Origin: Stercorarius parasiticus
Taxonomy: Eukaryota > Chordata > Aves > Charadriiformes > Stercorariidae
Direction of reading: 5' to 3'
DNA length: 64,000 bases
Assembly (NCBI GenBank): GCA_013396915.1
Contig: VWZL01000525.1
Location: forward strand, 62,001-126,000
Positions 24,801 through 36,800 of the stretch are shown one piece after another. The position numbers and the translations under genes were made by a program. Under the pieces are notes generated by a model, which saw only the letters and a list, made by a program, of their open reading frames with translations, ran no database searches and had not been told where the DNA came from. Numbering within the stretch: the first letter of the stretch is position 1; each line of letters starts with the position of its first letter.

Positions 24801-27800
24801 ATGGCGAGTGACATTTATTAGAGTACCAAGCCTGCAGAAGGCAGTTCTAACATTTTATCTAATTTGAGAAAAAGCAGAAACCGATGGGCTGAGTCAGATC
24901 CTTTCCCACATAATCCCATGTACAATTTCCAGCAGTGACCACTGCCAACTACTTCAAAGGAAAGAGTAAGAAACTTTGCATTGGGCTGGTTTAGTACGAA
25001 CATTCTGCGTCTGGGATCCTCTTCATTTCTAGCAGTTAGAGCACGTTAAAACATAAAGCGTATTACATCTGAGAAGTAGGGCTGGAGACGATATCAAGAA
25101 ATAATTTTGTCCACATCAACATTTCTCAAGTATTCCCAGCAGATATTGGTTTATCTTGGTTTTAAAATCTTCATTGACAAATATTCCATTCCTCCTTTAC
25201 TGTGGTTTGTTCCCATCCTCCACTTTCATTAAGGTCCAGATCCATAGAAAAGGGAAGGAACCTCTGGAGGTTTCCAGTCCGTGTGCTGCTCAAAGCAGGG
25301 CCAATGCACAGCAGGTTGCCCAAGAACGTGTCTAGCTGAGCTCTGGACATCTCCAAGGAAGAAGATTCCAGTTCTTCTCTGGACAACCTCTCGCGCAACA
25401 ATATTTGACCATTATAATGGTGAAAAAAGTTTTCTTAATATATAGTTGGAATTTCCCTTCTTGCAACTTCTGTTTGTTGCTTCTGGTCCTTTCACTGTGC
25501 ACCTCTGCGGTGGGTTGACCATGGCTGGCCGACAGGTCCCCGTATGCCCGGCTCGCCAGGCAGCCGCAGCCAGCAGTGAGATCTCCCGATGCTTTCTCCT
25601 CTCCATCCTGACCATACCCAGCTCTCAGCCTCTCCTCGTCTGTCATGTACTACAGCCACCAGCCACCCCACTGGTCTCCCCTGGGCTTGCTCCAACATGG
25701 CCATGTCTTTCTTGCCCCAAACCAGACACAGTACTGCTGATGTGGCCCCACCAGCTCTGAACAGAGCGGGGAACATCACTCCCCTTGGCCAGCGACCCTC
25801 GCTCTCCTGGCTACACCCTCGACCGCGGTGGGCTGCTCTGCTCCAAGGGCACACTCCTGACTCCGGCTGTCCACCAGGATGCCCAGGTCCTCTTCTGCAA
25901 AGCTCCTTCTAGCTCGTGGGCACCCAGCCTGCACTGGTGCGTGGTGTTACCCTGTCCCAGACGCAGGACTGGCATCGGGCTGTGTTGAACTTCTTTACAG
26001 TTCTTCTGGTGGGAGGTGTCCCTGCCCACGGCAGGGGGTGGAATCAGATGGTCTTTAATGTCCCTTCCAACTCCAACCATTCCGTGATTCTGTGACAGCT
26101 GTCAGCTCGTTTCTCCAGCCCGTCAAGGACTCTCAGGTTAATGCCACGCAGCTGCAGTGATTTACTGACTTACCTCTTACCGGCTTCACAAGTTCCTGTG
26201 TATTTATTTTGAAGCGATCTGACTCCCCCAACTTACCCGCTCTAAAGAAGACGTTACGTGATGCACCTTCAGCAGTAAAGACTGACACAAACAACTCACT
26301 GGGCTTTGCTATGGTCTTTTCACTCCCGACGACTCTGTTGTACATCTCGGCCATCAAAAAGTCTTATTGATTCCCTAGTTACATTCCTGATGTTGATGGT
26401 ATTGAAAATCTTTTACCTATAGGCTTCAGCATCCCTCGTGAAGTGCTCTTCAAATTCTTTTCCCATTTCTGAATCTCCTGCTAACATTTAACCCGCCATG
26501 TTTACAGGCTCTCCTTTTCTTTCCATTTGGGCAAGCTCCGTGCTTCCTTAATGCCATCCTTTCCTTGGGACATCCTCCTCAGCTTTCTCACTGACCCGTG
26601 GAGAGAGCTTGTTTGTACGGTTTTGTTTTCTTTTTGAATTTTGACACACAGATTTCCTAAGCTTCTAATAGAGGATTTTTAACAGCCTCCAGGCAGCTTA
26701 CAGGCTTCCTGCTTTTTGGACTGATCCTTTTAGGATTTTTTCTAACTGTTTCATTTTTACGTAGTTCCTTTTCTGGAACCTGAATACCCACATACAGGGT
26801 TTGCTTGGCGTGCTCTCTCCTGCCGCCAAACCTCGGTGCATGATGGTTACTGCCCCGCGAGCACAGCTGGAACTCGTCCTTGTGCACCATCCAGGACCAA
26901 ATCCAGGGGGGCATCTTTTTGTGGATTCTAAGACTAGTTGTTCAAAGAAGCGTTATTTATTGCATTCCGAAGCGATTGTGCATCTCCCTCTGAAGGGGCA
27001 CTGGTGTGGTCTCTGTGTGGGTACCTGGAATCTCCCACTGTCCCTTCCCTGTCCCAAATCCACGGCTTGTCTTACCTCACTTAACATTCCCTGATCACTA
27101 CCACCATCTAACCCGTGGGTCAGTATTTCTTTTCCATTATTAACAATTTAGAATTTCAACCCACAAGGACTCCGCAGTTCTTCTCCTTTTCTGTGGTATT
27201 TTTAAGCGGTTACACTGTGTATTTCCTTTCTCTACAATGCCATGGCCTTGCCTGCGCATCCTACCGCACCCCTGCTGCAAACTCACCGCCATATACTCTA
27301 CGGGCACCTTTCTCCTACCGGATCTCCGAGATGTCCATTATATCGGGGTTGTGATTGGGTATTCCTCATTTTAATCCCATGTGGGAAGAAAAAAATGGTC
27401 CTTTTTTTCTTTGTTTTGTTTTGAATTTCCCAGCCTCTAACTGACTCCTGTCTCTCTGTTTTAATATTATAAGAAGACTATCAAATAAAAAAGGACTGTG
27501 GCTGACAAATCTCAGCTGTTTGGTTTCCCATAGCCAGAGAATCCTCAGAACCGAGCCGCACAGCCACGGCAACCTGTCCCAGCGCTCTGTGGGACAGCTG
27601 GCCACCTTGGCCCCTGGTCACACAAAGCACTGGCTAGGGAAGGGGGATCTGCTGTTGGCAAGCAAGAATTAGAACCTGCCATGAAGCAGAGCATTTGGAA
27701 AAGGGCCTTTAAACTCGGACTCCTTCAGAGTATGAAAAACATACCCATTTCAGCGTCGGTGGCAATGGAAACACACCATCACGCTTCCATCCTTTCCCTA

Positions 27801-30800
27801 CCACGCTTCAGCTGGCAGCACTTTGACACCTACCCTGAGACGCAACTTATTCGGATGGAAAAAAAGCAGTAATTTGTCAAAGGTCTTTGAAAAGTCTCAA
27901 TAAACTCTAAATGCTGCTTTCTTTACATCCAAATAAGTTCTTTTCTGACCTCTTCAGAAGTACAAGTACAGGTTGAGATGATTTACAGACTTTTACATTA
28001 TCAGGTTCTTTCAGAGCCAACATTGCGACTCTCTAGTTTTCACGATACTTCTTTCTTACCACCAGAAAAAGTCAAGTCATGAGCAAAAATTCTTCCACCA
28101 CCTTCCAGAGTGAAACGGGTTCAGCACTTGCTATCTCAACAGCTTTAATTTTGTATGAAGATTACACAGAAATCCCCTCCTTTTCCATCTAAACCAGAAA
28201 GTTTGTGCTGTATTGCTTTAATATTTCAAATGAACATAGTTCCAGGGAACAAAGCGACTTCAGAAATGCAAATACACAATTTGACAGAGGTAACGGGAAC
28301 CGACAGTTAAAAATGTTTAAAAAGCGTAATTATTTTCTATTAATGTTTTACGAAAGGGAAATATCTGGCCACATCTGTACGACAAGCTCAGATCACTGGC
28401 CGAGCACACACTGAAGAAACTCAGGAGGAGGCGTGAGCCCACCTTGCTGGAAAGGACTTGGCAGGATTTATACGACAAATACGTAATGAAAGGGTGAGTG
28501 AGGACACTGGCGTTAAGATGCTTCTCCACCCACGCTAACGTGTCATAGAATAGAATCATCGAGTCATAGAATGGGTTGGGTGGGAAGGGACCTCAAAGCC
28601 CACCCCGTGCCACCCCCTGCCCTGGGCAGGGACACCTCCCACCAGCCCAGGTTGCTCCAAGCCCCGTCCAACCTGGCCTTGAACCCCTCCAGGGACGGGG
28701 CAGCCACAGCTTCTCTGGGCAATCTGTTCCAACATATGGTAGGACACAGACTCTGCCGCGGTGGCGAGAAGCTCAGGAGAGGTCACTGCTGCTGCTGGAG
28801 GCTGTGGAAAGGGCTATATCCGACAAGGACAAGGGCTATATCCGAAATGGTACGTGGACGAGAACAGGTTTTGCAATAGCGACTGTGGAGAGCAGCAGCG
28901 AGGGCGAGACCGTGGTGCTGTTGTATCTGTGCTGTCGATAGACAGGGATCAGCCAGGTTTGCGAGTGTGTGCTAAGCCAAGCTGCTTCTGAGCAGCACCC
29001 TCGGTGGAAACGTCGTTAAATGGCAGGCGTAATTGCAGGGAGATCCACTGCCGCTCGGCACCGTGGAAGATTGCTCCGGCAAACGCCGCTCTCCTTCCGT
29101 ACGGGCGAAACAGCAAAGATGGGCATCTCCCCATCCAGCTGGGCTGCAACTGTTCCACGGAATTGCAGTAAATTCTTAATTGCCATGATCTCCTATAGCT
29201 CTTCTGTTAAGGCAGTATTTATTTTTGCCAGATTAAAATTAGTTGGGTGTTCCCTTTAGTTTCTTTTATTATAAGAGGCTGCGAACACAACAAATACCTT
29301 TCTTTCCCTCTCTCAGGCTCCTTCCCTCCGGAATAAATATATTCCATAACGTTTGCTCCATGATTTGTTTTCCTCGGGTATCTACGTATTTATCTCTTCT
29401 CTAGACTAAGTAGGACTGATCTGCTTATTCTCTCGTCTCCTCTGACCTCATTTCTAATAATTTGTGTTGCCGTTTCCCGTTTCCCTGCTCTTCCCCCGCC
29501 GCCCGAGACGGCAGCATTTCTGCTGAAAATGAGGAGAGCGTCCTGCTCTTTCACATCAGAATAAACAAACGAACAAAAAAAAAAAGACAATTTTGTGCAG
29601 CTGTTAGTGTTACGCTACTAATTAGACTCTGGAAAAAACACCTTCCGTACCTCAGGGTGGGTAAAGAGGGATGAATATTGACTTACGGCGTTTCCAGCTT
29701 CGGCGGCCAGCCGGGCGGCGTACCTGGCAATCAGCCTGTGCTCCTCGTCCAGCCGGCCGGGGCTGTCCAGGACACTGCCGGGAAAAGCCAGAACACCCCG
29801 TCAGTACCCGCCGCCTCCAGGCATCGCTCATACCGGGGGACGACAGAGAAAAGGGCGTATTATTGCAAAGAGAGAGCGATGGGAGATGGAAGAGGCGCAC
29901 TGGAAAGAATCCAGAGCATCCCCTTTTTCATTCCGCTTCCAAAGCGGGGGGCTTGCTCTCGAGACTCCCTGCCCAGTGGCATTTTCCCCCCAGGATTCAC
30001 AAACTCTGCTCTTAAATGATTAAAATAATTTGTTTTCCACAATTCACAAATAAGTATTATTAGGAACAAATTCTATTTGCTTCTGAGGAGCTTTTCTGCA
30101 AATGTTTTTGGTTCCCTCGAGGTAAATTCAAGAGGGGTGAGTGTTGAAAAGCTCTGTCCCCGGGAGATGGAGGACGACCAGTGTCCAAGTCAGCACGGTC
30201 TCCAGGGGGAAGAGCGGGGGGAACCATGCTGACCTAAGAAAAATGGGCTCTGGCACTGAACGACGTGGATGACGATGCAAAGAGCCCTTTGTGAGGCAGC
30301 CTGTCACCCCCCAGCCCTAGGGGACATGGCGACGTGAGCCCCGGCCCCACGGGCAGGGGGTGTCACAGCTCCAGACACCCCACAGCCCCACGCCGACGGG
30401 CTGCGGCTGCCTGGGGAACGCTGCGGAAAGAGGCACTGCAAAATATTTCCAATAACCACCAGCAACAGTGCCAGCACAGCGAAGCGAGAGAAGCGTTGAA
30501 CAGTGAGGAAGGAAAAGCAGAGCCAGCAGAGGTGAGGGACGCCCAGGACTGGGAAGGGAAAGGCAGCCCTGGGTCCTCCTCCCTCTGAACACCAGCATCG
30601 TCCCCCCCGTGCTTGTTCAGCACGGACACGGTTCATCTACTCCGGTAACCCAGCCAGCGCCTAGAGCGCCGAATCACTTTCTAGCGTTCACAAATAATCA
30701 CGTTTTTAACTGTAAACACACAGAGGGACAAACGAGAACTTTCAAGTTGTATTAACCGAAACCGGCCGACATGAAGGTTGGTGACCAGCTTGGTTTCGGT

Positions 30801-33800
30801 GGCAGTGGCCTTGCCACAGAGACTCAGCGGGGGAAACCAAATGAAAAGAGCAACTCTTTAGGTCAACACCCAACCCAAGCACTCAATAGTTGCTTGTTGT
30901 CTTACGGCCGCACAACCATTTCTCACCGCGGCCTCCCTTTGAAAGGGAAGCCACTGAGTTAGAGATAGAAACCAAACCATTATTAACCGAAAACAGCCCG
31001 GGGTAATGTGGAAATGAGCAACGTGTTTCATGTTGCAACGCAGCCTTTCTAACGCTGGCCGTGATGGTTCATGTGGGGTTCACAAATACCACGTTGGCTG
31101 CCACAAATACCACAGCGCCGGCCCAGCACGCGCTTACGGGGACATTCGGGATGAGGATCCCGCCCCAGACCGCAGCAGGGAGAGACACGCACCTACTGCC
31201 CAGCAACGGCCGCTTTTAGTCCACGTTACCGCTGCACGAGATAATTTACATTTCTTTAAGCTTAATTTCACAGATTTACGTTTACCTTCTTTAAGGAACC
31301 AAATCTATATTGCATATGTTATGTTCATTTAAATATGTAGATTTAATTTCTTTTTTGCAACGCCGAATTTAACAACTTGGTCTCTTTTAAGACTCTGAAA
31401 GTCTGCCAGATGATGTGTTTGAGAGGGCGTAGAAACACTGGACCAGATTTAATAGACGTACGACTACCGTTTACACAGATGGGGCTACAATGAGTATAAA
31501 CTGCACTATTATGGCTCCGTGTTTGGCCGCTGGGTAATAACCTGAAGATATTCAGCTCAACAGTGCAAAGGAAGGAGCTGGCGAAAGGTGAGCAAAACCA
31601 GTAGGAAAACAGATGTAAGAGAAGAAAAAGCAGAGTCTTTACACCAGGCTGGATGAACTTCTCATGCGCCTTCATGCTAATCCATTTCCTTAGTCTTTTT
31701 TTTGAAGGAGAACAATCTTTCCCATCCCGCTTTTCAAATTCGATATTGTTTCTATTTAGCTCTCCTCTGCAATTTTGTCTGTGCAAGCATCTTCCTGCTT
31801 CCCCAGGAACACAGCCCATTCCCCCCCTTCTACCCTTCCCATAATCTGGTCTCTCCTAATACCTCTCCCAGCTCCTGGAACTATCATCTCGTTTTATCTA
31901 AGTGAATCAGGAAACGGGCATCGACAATTTCTTCCCTTCTTGAAGAAAACCTCTAATTAAAAAAAAATAAAAATCCTTTTGCGTTTGCTTTTAGAAACAT
32001 TTTACATACGGAGAGGAAGTGGAATTCAAGCACATCTCCTGGCCCTCCCGCGTATTCTTTAATATAAACCAGCTTGAACAAATGAACCACTACTGCAACC
32101 TACAGCTCTGCCGGGCTAACAGAGAGGGCATCGAACACGATCTACGGATCTACACGATTCTTCACATTGCTTCATGAAGGAAAACTCACTTCCTTGTAGT
32201 TTGAATTTCTGCGGAGACATTGCACAGATCCCTACCCTGAAATCCCTCTCCGGATGGGAGTCCTGCGGAGCTCCCTGTCCTTCCCCTGTGGCCCTTCCCC
32301 AGCCCAAACGAGTCCCATCGGTGGGCGGTGCTGCCGGTGGGAAAGGTCCCGGCGCGGCAGGGAGCCCACAAACTGGAGGACAGCAGCTCAAGAAGAAGAG
32401 GAACGGCAGCAAAAGGGAAGAATAAGCCTGGCTTCAGCCCAGAGCTCAGGAGGGGGCAGGGAATGGGAGTGAGAGGTCAGAGACTTTCACAGCAGCAGGA
32501 TTTTGGAAAGGTAACAGTACAGATTTCCCTGTCTTAAAAACACCGGGCAGGGTGTTTGGTGTATTCTGACCAAACATGTTTAGCCACTGACACCATCTAC
32601 ATGGACTTGGGCAAGGCATTTGGCACTGTCCCACATGACATCCCGGTCTCTAAATGGGAGACATGGATTTGATGGATGGACCACTTGGTGGATAAGGAAT
32701 TAGCTGGATGGCCACACTCAAAGAGTTGTCAATGCCTCGATGTCCAAGTAGAGATCAGTGATGAGTGGGGTTCCTCAGGGGTCAGTTCTGGGACTCCTGC
32801 TGTTTAACATCTTTGTTGGCGACATGGACAGCGGGATCGAGTGCACCCTCAGCAGATTTGCAGACAACACCGCGCTGAGTGGGGCGGTGACATGCCTGAG
32901 GGACGGGATGCCATCCAGAGGGACCCGGACAGGCTGGAGAAGTGGGTCCCTCTGAACCTCATGGGGTCCAACAAGGCCAAGTGCAGGGTCCTGCCCCCGG
33001 GTCGGGGCAACCCCCGGTGCCAGCCCAGGCTGGGGATGGAGGGATGGAGAGCAGCCCTGAGAGAAGGGCTTGGGGGTGATGGGGGGGGAAAAGCTGGCCA
33101 TGAGCCGGCACCGTGCGCTGGCAGCACAGAAAGCCAACCAAGTTGGGGGGGGTTCAGCCTGGAGAAGAGAAGGCTCCGCGGAGACCTGCCAGTCCCTAAA
33201 GGGGCTCCAGGAAAGCTGGGGAGGGACTCTGGAGCAGGGNCCACCTTGTGCTACTTATTCATCACCGATTAGTCAATCCATGAGCTCTCCCACTTCTTCC
33301 TGTGGAGACGCAGGTGACAGCTGACACATGGATAAGGCAGATGGAAAGGTCTAACAAGGGGAGCTTTTGACACGCACAAGGAGAGCCTGGCTCTGTGGCA
33401 GGGGCCCTGGGACAAGGAGACAGACTCAAAGGGACTGGAGCCACAGAAGACAAGCACCCCGAGGGGGGACAGGCAGGGTGAAGTGATGCTGATTTTTGGG
33501 TGTCAGTGGCAATGTTCGAGACAATGGGACAAACACAAACAGAGAGTATTGCTTCCGCAGTCACAGCCTCTGCCCTCCCCTGCCACACTGGAAGTAGCGT
33601 CGGGGAAGGTGATGATCTGGCCAAGGACATGGAACTGGCTTCGGACTGGCCTGACAAGACCATTCCTGGTTTTCTGCCCGGAGCCAGCTCAGCCAGTGGC
33701 TGCGTGAAGGCAAGAGTTAACGGAAAGCCGAGAGCAGGAGCAGCACAGGAGGGACAAGACGAAGGAAAAGGGGAAAAATCAGTGCCCTGCGCATATGTTG

Positions 33801-36800
33801 GCCTGAGGCGCTCACACCATGCCCAGGGAAATGGGGCAAATGCAGCCTGTGAAGAGAAAGACACCAGTGCCCTGTTGCTGAATACTAACATGAAAATGAG
33901 CTTGGACAACCGAAGTACTGGTGAGGGATGGGTGATAACGAAAGGATGTAAGGGAAGATGATACAACATGGGGGGAGGTTTGAGGTCTTAGGCTCCTTCC
34001 AAAGCTGCTTGGGAATTCACCACGCAGAGAAGGGCAGAGGGCAGCCAAAGAAGGCACGGCTTATTCTTCCAGCACTGACCTGAAGGGCTACACATCCCAG
34101 GGGTCAACTCCTGCGGAGCCAAGAGTAAGGATCTTGGGGACAGGACATCTTTAAGAAAAATTTTTCCTTTCGTTCTCCTTTAAAATCAGGAGTGTTACAG
34201 ATAATTGCCGTTTCAGAGCCAGGAATTTAAAGGAAACCATAAGAAACCAGCCAAGCAGGTCACCACCCATCCACCCACCCAGGGCAACCCACCAAAAGTA
34301 AACCACATAAATCCCATGGCCAGGTGTCTCCCGCAGGAAACGCAGAATACAGAATACATAAAACTAATGACACCCCAGGTACGGGTACTTAATTTTTTCC
34401 GGTAAAAAGTGGAGCTGAAATAGAGGCTTCACGGGGACTGGGGAAAAGCAGGCTTGCTGAGTGATGGGGAATGTGTTATGAACGCTGAGCCTAAGAAATA
34501 TGTAACAAACAACCATCCAAGTAATAAACACAACTCACCCACTCCATAAGCTTTCTAACTGATCACGGTATAACTTGCTGCACTCTGCAGCCGTCTTTGC
34601 CTGTAGCACATCCTTTAGGGTGGGGATTTTCTATTATTTCTTTGAAAAGCACTTAGCCAATTTGGCCTGCTACCACAATAATACAGTAGGTAATAAAAGA
34701 AAAACATATTATTGTAAGATAAATGAAGCCCACTGAGCTCTGCTTATGTAGCTTGGATGGACTTTTTGGTTGGAGGACATCAGTGAATTAAATAATTTTT
34801 AATATAATGAAAAATCTCAGGGATGCAGCTAGCCACGGCTTAAATGGTCTCAAAGTCTGGCTGAAAGACATGAAAAGATGCTGGACAATAAAGAGCCAAG
34901 GTGAGTATGCACAAAAGCGGTGAGTGTCAGCGGAAGAAAGTTGAAATTTGAAGTAGGGCTCTTTTTAAAGAGTCAGCACAATTAGTCACTGGGACAGATC
35001 GTCAGTGAAACAAGTGGCTTCTCCATCGTGGTGTTCTCTGAAAGCTACACCTTTAGAGAAACAAGGTACTAGGTTCAGCACAGGATGAACAGGGGTAATG
35101 GCTTTACACTGCAAGAGGGGAGATTTGGATGAGATCTGGGGAAGAAATTTGCTGTGAGGGGGGTGAGCCCCTGGCCCAGGTTGCCCCGAGAAGCTGTGGC
35201 TGCCCCATCCCTGGAGGGGTTCAAGGCCAGGTTGGACGGGGCTTGGAGCAACCTGGGCTGGTGGGAGGTGTCCCTGCCCAGGGCAGGGGGTGCCACTGGG
35301 TGGGCTTTGAGGTCCCTTCCCACCCAAACCACTCTGTGGTTCTATGATGCTATGAATGGGACAGGACAGGACAGAATAGACTACTGCAGTTGGAAGGGAC
35401 CTACAACAATCATCTGGTCCGACTGCCTGATCACTTCAGGGCTGACCAAAAGTAAAGCATCAAGGGCATCGTCCAAACGCCTCTTAAATGTCCAGATTCC
35501 CGGACACTGGTATCATCCGACAGAGAAGATGCTCTGATGGTCTCTTCTGGTCCTGAAGGCTCTGCTGCCCTGGCAGGAGAGGGGCCGTGAGGAGCACGAG
35601 GCGCAGCTGGGCCAGAACAGCAGTGGGAGCAGACGCAAGCAGGAGAGCAGAGGAGAGAATGGCAGGGACGGCTCCTACAGAAATGCTGTCCGTAAGTGAG
35701 ATTTACTGCTATCTCCATCAGCCAGAAACAGCGCGGGTCTGTAGGGCTGGCTGCAGCACACTGAGCATCTCCCCAGCCTGCCAAAAGCAGAGACGTTTAC
35801 TGTCATGCAATATTTTTTGGGGGGTGAGGGGTGAGGATCTAAAGAAGTGACAATGGAGCAGACATTTCATCAGGCTCTCGTGCTGACTTGGAAGACGCTC
35901 CCATGCACAGTGAAACTAGGATTTAAATTATTCTCTTCGCATTTGGCTCCTTCTAGGAGCACGCTGCTACTCTGGTAACAGTACCAAGTGATTTTTTTAA
36001 AATTTAAAGACCTAAAGGACTGAGAACCTCTCCGCCAACTAGTTGTAACGTGGCAGCTATGAGCTACACGCAGTATTTCAATCTGTCATACACTCTTCAA
36101 ACCGCACGCCTTTGTATCCCCAAATCCTATGATTACAGTAATTGAGTGAAGGTGAGAGCCTGAAATTCCTTGTTTTTTATTGTCTTGTGGACAATATTAT
36201 GGGCTTTCAGCTTGCAGCAGGTGACAGCAGACAACAGTGATTCACTACCAAGGAAAAAACCTGCCTTTCCCCAGAGACGCAGACAGCCAGAATGCACTCC
36301 ATCAACGCTGCAGTGGAATACAAATTTCTACATGACAGAGTGATGAAATAGGACTCTAAAAATATTATCCAGAGGATGACACCATGGATAGAGCAAGGCC
36401 TTTACGTATAGCCTCCAGATCATTAAAGCTCCTTTTCCTTCCCAGCACAGCCCTGGCTCTGTAAAGGCATAATTTAATTAGGTCCAAAAGTGGAATATGG
36501 AAAACCTCCCGGCTACGTCCTGCGATGAAATGGGAGAGCTGCGTTTTGGGGCTTTAGGGTAAAATTTCTCCACACAGACAGAGACATGAAATATAAATGT
36601 GCACAAATACTAAAGCTGAGATAAAAAGAAATTAATTCTTCAAAGCATTAATGTTTTTTGGAAAGACGCGGGCAGAAAGAGTCACGTTAAGCAGGTCGTG
36701 TTGGTGGGATCGGGAGAGTTTGCTTGTGTAGCCCAGGTTACAAAGACGGTGACAGGAGGGGACATCTGTCTGTGGCCGCGTTTGGGGTGGAGAGGTGAAG

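Larger units (their letters stand above)
14033..29686 (-). other. DTNB: DTNB intron between second syntrophin site and coiled coil
   Basis: A 15.7-kb intron. It holds CR1 copies at 15005-15395, 17226-17520, 21311-21471, 25243-26000, 26004-26098 and 28542-28733, older LINE remnants at 18480-18850, 19300-19735 and 26099-27350, poly(T) at 18967-19011, an acidic-coding trinucleotide tract at 20081-20151, and a candidate 36-nt exon at 19218-19253. Stretches 15400-17220, 20160-21300, 21480-25240 and 27360-28540 show no recognised element. Confidence 0.75.
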
